Shown one piece after another: positions 1 through 8,057 of a stretch of 64,000 nt of DNA (positions within the stretch are counted from its first letter, which is position 1; the number at the start of each line of letters is the position of its first letter). The notes beneath the pieces are model-generated. The model worked only from the letters and a program-made list of their open reading frames with translations, did no database searches and was not told where the DNA came from. This DNA is from Lachnospiraceae bacterium (GTDB lineage Bacteria > Bacillota > Clostridia > Lachnospirales > Lachnospiraceae). The stretch is from contig JAGBEO010000007.1 of assembly GCA_017936885.1 (NCBI GenBank), positions 1 through 64,000 of the forward strand, written 5' to 3'. Position numbers and translations under genes: made by a program.

Positions 1-58
1 CAATAAGAATTTCAAAATTTACCTTTTCCATATTTATGTACCTTTACCCTTTCGTGAT

Positions 59-80
59 ATTTTCCGAACGTTCGGAAAAT
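59..80. promoter_or_regulatory. 22-bp perfect palindrome, possible operator
   Basis: Positions 59-80 read identically on both strands, with centre CCGAACGTTCGG flanked by A/T arms. It lies about 155 bp upstream of the first gene (236). The half-site GAAC abuts GTTC directly, so it lacks the 4-bp spacer of the Firmicutes LexA box. A dimeric regulator site is the natural reading, but the regulator is unknown. An imperfect 5-bp arm repeat (TACTC/GAGTA, 191-204) lies nearer the gene. Confidence 0.45.
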
Positions 81-235
81 CGTTTACTTTCAAGCATTGC
101 GCGCCTTTGCTTTAATCCACGATTTAATTATAAAGGTTGCCTAGTAAAGACAAGCTGTTTAAAGGATTTGCAATAAAAGAACGAGTATGCTACTCTAGGG
201 AGTATACGGAGAGAATGCGCAGATAGGAGCGCATA

Positions 236-634
236 ATGAGAATAGAATTATTGTCACCGGAAAACATGATATGGATGCAGGCGGTTATGTGGCTGTTTGT
301 TCTGGCAGGATTGTTGCTTGGCATATTGCATTATATGCGGTTTCATATGCTGGGAATTTATAACTGGGACGGACGGAAATACCATTTTCTGGGACAGGTG
401 CGGATTCGGACGGTTCGGAGAGGGCATATGGGGATTGGCAAAGGCGATGACACATGTGTCATAAAAATACCTGAACGTATGTGGGATTTATCCTATACTA
501 CCCGATATCTGTTAGTACCGTCTAAACAATTCGTCCATAGGAACCGAAACGGCAGTCTGCTGTTAAAAGCGGGCAAAGAGACGGTGTGGCTGCCGATAGA
601 AGCGAAAATGCGGCAGGACATTTATTACCGGTAA
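236..634 (+). CDS. small membrane protein of unknown function
   Basis: A 132-residue protein that I do not recognise. One hydrophobic segment (about residues 12-33) would anchor it in the membrane. The remaining ~95 residues are basic and beta-rich, with Arg- and Gly-rich stretches, and probably lie in the cytoplasm. The start is the ATG shortly after an AGGAG-like stretch at 225-229. It stands alone, about 200 bp before a glycosyltransferase, and nothing in the context reveals its role. Confidence 0.6.
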   Translation: MRIELLSPENMIWMQAVMWLFVLAGLLLGILHYMRFHMLGIYNWDGRKYHFLGQVRIRTVRRGHMGIGKGDDTCVIKIPERMWDLSYTTRYLLVPSKQFVHRNRNGSLLLKAGKETVWLPIEAKMRQDIYYR

Positions 635-700
635 TTGAGATCCCATTTTTATTTTGGTTCCATTTTATGGAATGTTTTGGTATGATGGAACAGGATTTAA

Positions 701-810
701 ATTAGTTAATTGCGAAACTTCAATATTGTTATTGGAATTAAGGGGCTGCTTATGATTATACAATTCGCACAATTAGATTAACGTTGTGACGAGTTTCGCA
801 AACATCTAAT
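701..810. repeat. inverted-repeat element, copy 1 of a dispersed leader sequence
   Basis: The ends 701-719 and 792-810 form an imperfect 19-bp inverted repeat: ATTAG plus TTGCGAAACT on the left, AGTTTCGCAA plus CTAAT on the right. The inner right part (CAATTCGCACAAT at 761, ACGTTGTGAC at 781) recurs almost unchanged before glnA (10831-10860), at the same distance of about 80 nt from the start codon. The outer part (AGTTTCGCAA...CTAATGATA) recurs before gatC (20011). It can fold with CACAA pairing TTGTG and AATTCG pairing CGAGTT. It could be a small non-autonomous repeat, a promoter-bearing block or an RNA regulatory element. Confidence 0.45.
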
Positions 811-838
811 GATATATAAAAGTAAGGGAAGGGAATCC

Positions 839-1861
839 ATGATCACAGTATCATTATGTATGATCGTGAAAAATGAAGAAAAAGTCCTGAAAAGATGTCT
901 GGACAGCATCGCTGATCTGATGGACGAGATCGTGATTGTGGATACCGGATCGACCGATGCCACGAAGCAGATCGCATCGGCGTATACGGATAAAGTCTAT
1001 GACTTTACGTGGATCGGGGACTTTTCCGCGGCGAGAAACTTTGCTTTTTCCAAAGCAGGAATGGACTATATCTATTCCGCGGATGCGGATGAAGTGTTAG
1101 ATGAGAAGAACCGGCAGGCATTTTTACAGTTAAAAGAGACGCTGCTGCCTGAGATCGACATGGTGCAGATGTATTATACGAATCAGCTTGCCCACGGAAC
1201 GATTTATAATTATGACAAAGAACTGCGTCCGAAGCTTTTTAAAAGAGTACGGACTTTTAGATGGCAGGGAGCCATCCATGAACAGGTAGGTCTTGACCCG
1301 GTCATCTACGACAGCGATATAGAGATCATCCATATGCCTGAGCATAATCATAAAAGCAGGGATCTGGCGGCTTTTGTGCGTATGACTGAAGCAGGAGAAA
1401 GATTAGATAAAAGACTTCACAATATATACGCAAAGGAACTTTTTATTTCAGGAGAGGATCAGGATTTTCTGGCGGCGAGAGATTTTTTCCGGAAATCCTG
1501 TAAGGATGCGGCGCGTAGCGTGGACGAGATTAAGGAAGCAGCCTGCGTGGCGGCTAAAGCGGCAAGGATCGCCGGGGATGTGGCGGATTTTTTCAAATAT
1601 GCGCTGAAAGTAACAGCCTGTGAGGGCTGTGCGGAGATCTGCTGTGAGCTGGGCGAATATTATCTGGAGAAACGGGATATAGACGAAGCTGTTTTGTGGT
1701 TTTATAATGGAGCCTATGAGACAGAAAGCATTCTGGATATCCACAGCAGCGGAGATATTCCGCTTAAGGGACTGGCTAAGTGCTATCATGTGCTTGGTGA
1801 TGAGGTGCAGGCAGCCGCTTACGAGCAGGCAGCCGTAGCGTGGCATATGCCGGAAGCATAA
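839..1861 (+). CDS. family 2 glycosyltransferase with C-terminal helical repeats
   Basis: The N-terminal ~120 residues are a GT-A fold of the GT2 family (SLCMIVKNEE, IVDTGSTDAT, then the metal-binding SADADE motif near residue 82). This is the pattern of TPR-linked glycosyltransferases that transfer sugars to proteins or cell-surface polymers. The C-terminal ~150 residues look like TPR-type helix pairs. The ATG at 839 is chosen over the one at 809 because GGGAAGGGAA lies just upstream and the domain begins at once (MITVSLCMIVKNEE). The gene has its own leader containing a dispersed repeat. Donor and acceptor are unknown. Confidence 0.8.
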   Translation: MITVSLCMIVKNEEKVLKRCLDSIADLMDEIVIVDTGSTDATKQIASAYTDKVYDFTWIGDFSAARNFAFSKAGMDYIYSADADEVLDEKNRQAFLQLKETLLPEIDMVQMYYTNQLAHGTIYNYDKELRPKLFKRVRTFRWQGAIHEQVGLDPVIYDSDIEIIHMPEHNHKSRDLAAFVRMTEAGERLDKRLHNIYAKELFISGEDQDFLAARDFFRKSCKDAARSVDEIKEAACVAAKAARIAGDVADFFKYALKVTACEGCAEICCELGEYYLEKRDIDEAVLWFYNGAYETESILDIHSSGDIPLKGLAKCYHVLGDEVQAAAYEQAAVAWHMPEA

Positions 1862-1874
1862 GAAACGCAGTTGA

Positions 1875-1985
1875 CTATTTGTTTCTGAGCGAAAGCAAAT
1901 AGCCCTGATGGAAGATGCAAATAAAAGAATTTCTCTGGTAAGCTTTGATAGTTGCATCGACTCTTCACGATAAATCGCTCAGAAA
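1875..1985 (+). promoter_or_regulatory. structured leader before hisC
   Basis: Two mutually exclusive folds are visible. A local hairpin pairs CTATTTG with CAAATAG (1875-1902). A long-range stem pairs TTTCTGAGCG (1883-1892) with CGCTCAGAAA (1976-1985), and encloses an inner stem GATGCAA/TTGCATC (1914-1920 with 1952-1958). The 3' arm of the long stem ends directly before the ribosome site TGAGGA. This layout fits a translation-controlling leader. It has no T-box sequence and matches no riboswitch I know. Confidence 0.35.
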
Positions 1986-1996
1986 TGAGGACTAGT

Positions 1997-3052
1997 ATGA
2001 AATGGGAAGAAAATGTGCGTAAGGTAGTACCTTATACGCCGGGCGAGCAGCCTCAAAGAGAAGGTGTCATTAAGTTAAATACAAATGAGTGCCCCTATCC
2101 GCCAGCACCGGGAGTACAGCGGAAAATTGCCAAACTGGAGGCAGATAAGATGCGGCTATATCCGGCGTTCCCGGAGAAAACCGACCTGGCAGCGGAACTT
2201 GCGGCATATTATCATATTAATAAGGATCAGATTTTTATCGGTGTGGGATCGGACGATGTATTGTCTGTGGCTTTCATGACGTTTTTCCAGTCCGGGAAAC
2301 CGGTTCTGTTCCCGGATATCACTTATTCTTTTTATGATGTGTGGGCGGATGTATATAAGATTCCTTATGAGACGAAGGCGCTGGATGAGAATTTCCGCAT
2401 TCGGACAGAGGACTATAAACAGCCTAACGGCGGGGTGATTTTCCCCAATCCCAATGCACCGACAGGAATCCTGATGGATTTGGACAAGGTGGAGGAAATT
2501 ATTGCTGCCAATCGTGATGTGGTAGTGATTGTAGATGAAGCCTATGTGGATTTCGGAGGAGTCAGTGCATTGCCGCTGATAGAAAAATATGATAATCTGC
2601 TGGTAGTACAGACATTCTCGAAATCCAGAGCCATGGCAGGTATGCGGATCGGATATGCGATGGGACATCCCAAGCTGATTCAGTATTTGAATGATGTAAA
2701 ATACTCTGTCAATTCCTATACAATGAATTATACGGCACTGGAGCTTGGCGTGGAATCGGTTCGGGATGAGGCTTATTTCAAGGAGTGCTGCGGCAAGATT
2801 ATGAAGACCCGTGAGAAAGCGGAAAAGGAACTGGCGGGACTGGGATTTACTTTCCCGAAGTCTTACAGTAATTTCATCTTTGCTTCCCATAAAAAAATAC
2901 CGGCACAGGTTATTTTTGACAAGCTCAAAGAAAATGACATTTATGTCAGACATTGGAATAAGGACAGAATCGAAAATTATCTGCGGATTACTATCGGTAC
3001 GGATGAAGAGATGGAGGCACTGTATGCCGCACTGGAGAAGATTTGCGGATAA
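1997..3052 (+). CDS. hisC: histidinol-phosphate aminotransferase
   Basis: A fold-type I PLP aminotransferase of 351 residues, the usual HisC length, which makes histidinol phosphate from imidazole acetol phosphate and glutamate. Visible marks are KLNTNECPYPP at the N terminus, the NPNAPTG substrate loop, the VDEAY motif and the PLP-lysine segment TFSKSRAMAGMRIGY (Lys near 208). The ATG at 1997 follows GAAATGAGGA at a good distance; the upstream ATG at 1952 would add an unrelated 15-residue tail. It is not in a his operon, so it may also serve other aromatic or phosphate substrates. A folded leader precedes it. Confidence 0.88.
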   Translation: MKWEENVRKVVPYTPGEQPQREGVIKLNTNECPYPPAPGVQRKIAKLEADKMRLYPAFPEKTDLAAELAAYYHINKDQIFIGVGSDDVLSVAFMTFFQSGKPVLFPDITYSFYDVWADVYKIPYETKALDENFRIRTEDYKQPNGGVIFPNPNAPTGILMDLDKVEEIIAANRDVVVIVDEAYVDFGGVSALPLIEKYDNLLVVQTFSKSRAMAGMRIGYAMGHPKLIQYLNDVKYSVNSYTMNYTALELGVESVRDEAYFKECCGKIMKTREKAEKELAGLGFTFPKSYSNFIFASHKKIPAQVIFDKLKENDIYVRHWNKDRIENYLRITIGTDEEMEALYAALEKICG

Positions 3053-3099
3053 TTCGTGGCAGTCAGGAATATATTATATAAAAAGGAAAAGAGGTCGTA

Positions 3100-3600
3100 A
3101 TGGAAGGATTAGCAGTTGCATTTGCAAACACACTCGGCAAATATGTAGCGAAAGAAGTTGTCGTATTTGTCATATCAATGATTCCGATTCTGGAGCTTAG
3201 GGGAGGACTGATTGTAGCGTCTCTGCTGCAAGTGCCTATTACAACGGCGATTCCGCTCTGTATTATTGGTAATATCATTCCGATACCGTTTATTCTGCTT
3301 TTTATCAAACAGATTTTTAAATGGATGAAGAAGATCAAGATTTTCCGCGGCTTGATAGAGCGGTTGGAGAATCGTGCTATGAGCAAGAGTGATAATATTA
3401 AGAAATATGAATTTTGGGGATTGGTATTGTTCGTAGGGATTCCGCTGCCGGGTACGGGCGCATGGACAGGTTCCCTGATTGCGGCACTTCTGGAAGTGGA
3501 TTTTAAGAAGGCTGTATTGGCTGAGCTGCTTGGTATCGCAATAGCGACCATTATCATGTCCATTGTCTCTTATGGGCTATTGGGAGCTTTGCTCGGATAA
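3100..3600 (+). CDS. putative small multidrug export family membrane protein (COG2426)
   Basis: A 166-residue integral membrane protein with about four hydrophobic segments. The ELRGG motif near residue 27 and the FVGIPLPGTGAWTG motif near residue 108 are typical of the Sm_multidrug_ex family (PF06695/COG2426). Despite the family name, transport has rarely been shown. The start follows AAAAGGAAAAGAGG. It begins 47 bp after hisC and ends 21 bp before the GH20 gene, so the three may be cotranscribed. Confidence 0.75.
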   Translation: MEGLAVAFANTLGKYVAKEVVVFVISMIPILELRGGLIVASLLQVPITTAIPLCIIGNIIPIPFILLFIKQIFKWMKKIKIFRGLIERLENRAMSKSDNIKKYEFWGLVLFVGIPLPGTGAWTGSLIAALLEVDFKKAVLAELLGIAIATIIMSIVSYGLLGALLG

Positions 3601-3621
3601 GGCCGCGGATCAGGAAAAGGC

Positions 3622-6015
3622 ATGGTTATTAAGATGGGTAACAGGAAAAAGGGCATCATATCAGGCGGCATAACGGCGGTAGCGCTTGTGTGTGTGATTT
3701 TTGTGTCTGTATTGATTATGAGAGATCAACCAACTAACAGTAAAAATCTCGCTTTGATGAAGGGTGTGACTGCCACCTGCGACAGCACAGAGAAGGAAGA
3801 ACTGTCGGCTGATATGGCGATTGACGGAGATGATGAGACATTATCTTCCCGTTGGTCCAGTGAGAATAACTGGGAAGATGCTTCCCACTATATAGAACTG
3901 GAATTTCCGGAAGAAATTTCAGTTTCTTTTGTTGTACTCAAATGGGAGAGGCGAAATGCAGTCTCTTATGCCTTGGAAGGGTCGTTAAACGGCAGTGACT
4001 GGACTGTGCTCAAATCTTACGATACCGCGCCGGAAGCCAAAAATCAGGAGATTGTGCTGGATGAGGCGGTGAGGGTGCGTTACCTTCGGTTATCCGTGGA
4101 AGAGGTATCCAAGAGGGAAGAGGATTATTCCAATCTTTATCAAAATGTATCTCTCTATGAATTTGAAGTTTATGCGGACAAGCCTGCCGCTTATCAGGTA
4201 CAGGCCCCGGTGATAGAGATGCAAACAGACGGCAGCAGACATTTATCCATGCCGCAGGCGCCGGAGGGATATACGATTGAGTTGATCGGCGCCGACTTGG
4301 AGCAGGTGATCGGGGCGGACGGCACGGTTTATGATACCATTCAGGATAAAAAGGTAACAGTGGGTTACCGGGTGCAGGATATTGCGGGGCAAGAGAAAGC
4401 GCAGGAAGTCTCTTTCTGCCTGGAGGTACCTGCTTATCAGGTGCAGAATCAGACGACGGTAACGGAGAAGGAAGAAACAAAGAAGGAAGAGACCAAAAAC
4501 GCATGTCCTGAGGTGGTTCCGGCATTGCAGGAATGGAAAGGCGGGACAGGCACTTTTACGGTGACGGAACAGACCCGTTTGATCGTGGATGTGGCTTCCG
4601 CAGATAAGAAGAACCGGGAAGAGGCAGCACAGGCACTGAGGGCGGTGGCGGAGCTTCTGGCGGAACAATATTATGATAAAAGGTATGGTTCCGGTGAGGA
4701 TGCTTCAGAGGAGCGGCCTCAGCAGTGGATGGAGATTACTGAGGGAACCATGGAGGATACAGAACCGGGGGATATTTATCTGGGATATGCGAAAGAGTCT
4801 AACGGTTTGGGAGAAGAAGGATATACTTGCGACATAACTGACAGATGTGTCATAAAGGCGGAATCCGCTACAGGAATCAGGTGGGGGACTGTCACCTTGT
4901 TGCAGATGCTTTTTCCAGTACAGCAAGCAGAGACTGGCAGTATGTCACAAGTGGAGTCAGATGCCGTGTCACTAAGACAGTCAAGTGCCGTGCCCCGGGG
5001 GCAGATCAGGGATTATCCGCTCTATGAGGTGAGGGGATTTGGCATTGATGTGGCAAGAAAAGCGGTATCGGCAGATATGCTGTACAGGATCATGGAAACT
5101 ATGTCGTGGTATAAGATGAATGATCTGACCATTCATTTAAATGACAATGCCATACTGTCTACCAGCGGTCTGACAGATTCCGTGGAGAGCGCCATGACGG
5201 CATACAGTGCGTTCCGGTTGGAATCGGATATCACAAACGGGGACGGCGAAAGACTGACTTCCGAAGACTATAGTTATACGAAGGAAGAATTTGCAGGGTT
5301 GATTGCTGCGGCGAAAACGTATGGAGTGACCGTGGTGCCTGAGATTGATACCCCTGCACATTCTTTATCCATTACTAAATTATTTCCGGAATATGCATTG
5401 ACGAGCCATGTGGAGGCAGTAGATCAGATTAATCTGCACAATGCGGATGCCAAAGCCCTTGTGAAAGAAATCTGGGCGGAGGCCTTGGAAAGCAATGAGG
5501 GTGCTTTTCGGGATGCTGAGATTGTCGGTATCGGCATGGATGAGTATTACGGAGACGGCGAAGAGTACCGCCGGTTCCTTGTGGAAATTAAGGAACTGGT
5601 ACAGTCGGCGGGGAAAACAGTTCGTCTGTGGGGCAGTCTTGGCAATGTGAGCGGTACTACGGTCCCGGAGGCGGATAATATGCAGATGAATATATGGAGT
5701 ATGATCTGGGCTGATCCGCGGGAGATGTATGATGCGGGTTATTCCATCATCAATATGCAGAATAATCACCTTTACATCATTCCGGGGGGCGGTTACGATT
5801 ATCTGGAACTGGAAGATTTGCAGGATAACTGGGAACCGAATAAATTCTATGATTATAATGAACTGGAAGTGATACCGGCTTATTCACCGCAGATGCTGGG
5901 TGCGGCTTATATGATCTGGAATGATATGAGCAGGGAGCTGGATATCAGCGAAGAGGAAATGTATGAGCGGTTTGTGCAGCCAATCAATGTGATAGCAGAC
6001 AAGCTGTGGCAATAA
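3622..6015 (+). CDS. membrane-anchored GH20 beta-N-acetylhexosaminidase with discoidin domain
   Basis: A 797-residue secreted or anchored enzyme. A hydrophobic signal/anchor spans residues ~13-33. An F5/8 type C (discoidin) carbohydrate-binding domain follows (~38-188, with AMDGDDETLSSRWSS-like features), then a Glu/Lys-rich linker, the GH20 N-terminal domain (~300-460) and the GH20 barrel (~470-790). The barrel opens with YEVRGFGIDVARKAV and carries the Asp-Glu catalytic pair in GIGMDEYYG near residue 640. GH20 enzymes remove terminal GlcNAc/GalNAc by substrate-assisted catalysis, which fits host mucin or cell-wall glycan foraging. The start could equally be the ATG at 3634. The HxGxDE motif is altered (IGMDE), so the exact specificity is uncertain. 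Confidence 0.8.
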   Translation: MVIKMGNRKKGIISGGITAVALVCVIFVSVLIMRDQPTNSKNLALMKGVTATCDSTEKEELSADMAIDGDDETLSSRWSSENNWEDASHYIELEFPEEISVSFVVLKWERRNAVSYALEGSLNGSDWTVLKSYDTAPEAKNQEIVLDEAVRVRYLRLSVEEVSKREEDYSNLYQNVSLYEFEVYADKPAAYQVQAPVIEMQTDGSRHLSMPQAPEGYTIELIGADLEQVIGADGTVYDTIQDKKVTVGYRVQDIAGQEKAQEVSFCLEVPAYQVQNQTTVTEKEETKKEETKNACPEVVPALQEWKGGTGTFTVTEQTRLIVDVASADKKNREEAAQALRAVAELLAEQYYDKRYGSGEDASEERPQQWMEITEGTMEDTEPGDIYLGYAKESNGLGEEGYTCDITDRCVIKAESATGIRWGTVTLLQMLFPVQQAETGSMSQVESDAVSLRQSSAVPRGQIRDYPLYEVRGFGIDVARKAVSADMLYRIMETMSWYKMNDLTIHLNDNAILSTSGLTDSVESAMTAYSAFRLESDITNGDGERLTSEDYSYTKEEFAGLIAAAKTYGVTVVPEIDTPAHSLSITKLFPEYALTSHVEAVDQINLHNADAKALVKEIWAEALESNEGAFRDAEIVGIGMDEYYGDGEEYRRFLVEIKELVQSAGKTVRLWGSLGNVSGTTVPEADNMQMNIWSMIWADPREMYDAGYSIINMQNNHLYIIPGGGYDYLELEDLQDNWEPNKFYDYNELEVIPAYSPQMLGAAYMIWNDMSRELDISEEEMYERFVQPINVIADKLWQ

Positions 6016-6075
6016 AGGAAAATTACCGGGAAGAAATTTAAGAGTATAGCGGATGGAATCCGACAGGGAGGATGT

Positions 6076-6945
6076 ATGGAAGCATATACAGATTTTGCAT
6101 TGGTTTATGATACCTTTATGGATGAGACACCTTATGAAGAATGGTGTGACTATCTTGTGGAGCTGCTGCATAAGTATGGTGACAATTCCGTCCGGGATGA
6201 CGAGACGGATGCCAATCTTAAGCAGGAGCGCAATACCGTTCTGGATCTTGGCTGCGGTACGGGAACTTTGACAGAACTGATGGCACGCAAAGGATATGAG
6301 ATGATCGGTGTGGACAATGCACAGGAGATGCTTCAAATTGCGATGGATAAGCGGGAACGGTCAGGCCTTGATATTCTGTATCTGCTGCAGGATATGCGGG
6401 AGTTTGAATTATACGGTACAGTCGGCGCAGTGATCAGTGTCTGTGATTCCCTGAATTATCTGCTGGAAGAAGAGGATATTGTGCAGACCTTCCGGTTAGT
6501 TAATAATTACCTTTATCCGCGGGGGATTTTTATATTTGACTTTAATACAGTGTATAAATATGCTGCGGTCATCGGAGATGCGACGATTGCCGAGAACAGG
6601 GATGCGTGCAGCTTTATTTGGGAAAACTATTATCATGAAGAGGAAGAGATCAACGAGTATGACTTGACAATATTTGTGAGAGAGGATGTGAACCCGTTAC
6701 AAGAGCAGGGCGGAGATTTGCAGGATGCTTGTGAAAAAGAGCCGTTGTTTTGCAGATTTCAGGAAACTCATTATCAGCGGGGGTATCGCCTTGAGCAGAT
6801 GTTACGGCTGGTGGAACAGTCAGGATTGCAATTTTTGGAAGCGATAGATGCGGATACCCATGGAGCGGTTACTGATGAGAGCGAGAGAATTTATATCGTA
6901 GCGCGCAAGGGAGCTGATACTGAGGCAAATAATTATCCGGCATAG
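6076..6945 (+). CDS. class I SAM-dependent methyltransferase
   Basis: A 289-residue protein whose motif I (VLDLGCGTGTLTELMA, ~residues 54-69) and following acidic residue (MIGVDNAQEML) define a Rossmann-type SAM methyltransferase of the Methyltransf_25 group. The opening YTDFALVYDTFMDETPYEEW is typical of the YqeM-like subgroup common in Firmicutes. The substrate is not evident. It lies 35 bp upstream of hslO with the same orientation and probably shares a transcript with it. The ATG follows GGGAGGATGT. Confidence 0.82.
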   Translation: MEAYTDFALVYDTFMDETPYEEWCDYLVELLHKYGDNSVRDDETDANLKQERNTVLDLGCGTGTLTELMARKGYEMIGVDNAQEMLQIAMDKRERSGLDILYLLQDMREFELYGTVGAVISVCDSLNYLLEEEDIVQTFRLVNNYLYPRGIFIFDFNTVYKYAAVIGDATIAENRDACSFIWENYYHEEEEINEYDLTIFVREDVNPLQEQGGDLQDACEKEPLFCRFQETHYQRGYRLEQMLRLVEQSGLQFLEAIDADTHGAVTDESERIYIVARKGADTEANNYPA

Positions 6946-6979
6946 ATACTTTGATTGAGAGAAAGGCAGGGTTATTAAC

Positions 6980-7861
6980 ATGACAGATTATATCGTAAGG
7001 GCAACTGCAGCAAATGCGCAAATCCGTGCTTTTGCCGTTACCTCAAGGGAATTGGTGGAACATGCAAGAGCGGCACATAATACAAGTCCGGTAGTGACAG
7101 CGGCATTGGGACGTCTGATGACGGGCGGTGTGATGATGGGCAGTATGTTAAAAGGAGATAAGGATATGCTGACCCTGCAGATAAACGGCTCAGGTCCTGT
7201 GCACGGACTGACTGTGACGGCGGATTCCAAGGGGAATGTGAAAGGCTACGCGGACAATCCTCAGGCAATGATGCCGCCTAACAGTGTGGGTAAGCTGGAT
7301 GTGGGCGGTGTTATCGGGTTAGGTGTGCTCACCGTCATCAAGGATATGGGATTAAAAGAGCCCTATTCTTCTACGATAGAGTTAAAGACCGGGGAGATCG
7401 GCGATGACCTGACTTATTATTTCGCAGCCTCTGAACAGGTACCTTCCAGTGTGGCGCTGGGTGTGCTGATGGATAAGAACAATACGGTGAAGCAGGCTGG
7501 CGGCTTTATCATCCAGTTGATGCCTTTTACGGAGGATGAGGTAATTGAAAAGCTGGAGCAGAAGCTTTCCGTAATGAAGCCTGTCACTGCTATGCTGGAA
7601 GATGGAAATACGCCGGAGCAGATATTGGAAATCGTGTTGGGGGATCTGGGATTAGAGATCACGGACACTATGCCGGTTCAGTTTCACTGTAACTGCAGCA
7701 AAGAGAGAGTAGAAAAAGTATTGATCAGCTTAGGAAAGAAAGAATTACAGCGTATGATAGAAGAAGGCAAGGATGTGGAGTTGAATTGCCATTTCTGTAA
7801 TACCGATTATACGTTTGATGTGGATGAATTGAGGAAAATACAAGGGAGAGCAAAGGGTTAA
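6980..7861 (+). CDS. hslO: Hsp33 redox-regulated chaperone
   Basis: A 293-residue protein, the normal length of Hsp33, a cytoplasmic holdase activated by oxidative unfolding. The N-terminal substrate-binding domain is clear (YIVRATAANAQIRAFAVT, GRLMTGGVMMGSML). The C-terminal zinc redox switch has CNC (~236-238) and CHFC (~270-273), the CxC...CxxC set that releases Zn on oxidation. It sits directly after a methyltransferase gene. Its start is preceded by GAGAAAGGCAGGG. Confidence 0.93.
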   Translation: MTDYIVRATAANAQIRAFAVTSRELVEHARAAHNTSPVVTAALGRLMTGGVMMGSMLKGDKDMLTLQINGSGPVHGLTVTADSKGNVKGYADNPQAMMPPNSVGKLDVGGVIGLGVLTVIKDMGLKEPYSSTIELKTGEIGDDLTYYFAASEQVPSSVALGVLMDKNNTVKQAGGFIIQLMPFTEDEVIEKLEQKLSVMKPVTAMLEDGNTPEQILEIVLGDLGLEITDTMPVQFHCNCSKERVEKVLISLGKKELQRMIEEGKDVELNCHFCNTDYTFDVDELRKIQGRAKG

Positions 7862-8057
7862 AACAGGATTTAATATTTGATCCCGCAAGAAAATGATGGA
7901 TTTAGATGAAACTATCAGGTGCTTTGCAAAATGAGATTGAGAAAATGCAAATACTATAAAATAATCCAAAATGCATATGCTGTAAAACAAAAAAGATAAC
8001 AATAGTTGTGAAATAAAACGCAAAGATTAGGAATAAAAAAGAGAGGCGGTATACGTC

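Noticed and set aside
59..80. LexA/Cheo-type SOS box
   Set aside because: The box needs GAAC and GTTC separated by four bases; here they touch.
1130..1351. Minus-strand ORFs inside the glycosyltransferase gene (and many similar ones elsewhere)
   Set aside because: They lie antisense to strongly supported genes, lack ribosome sites and have unnatural composition.
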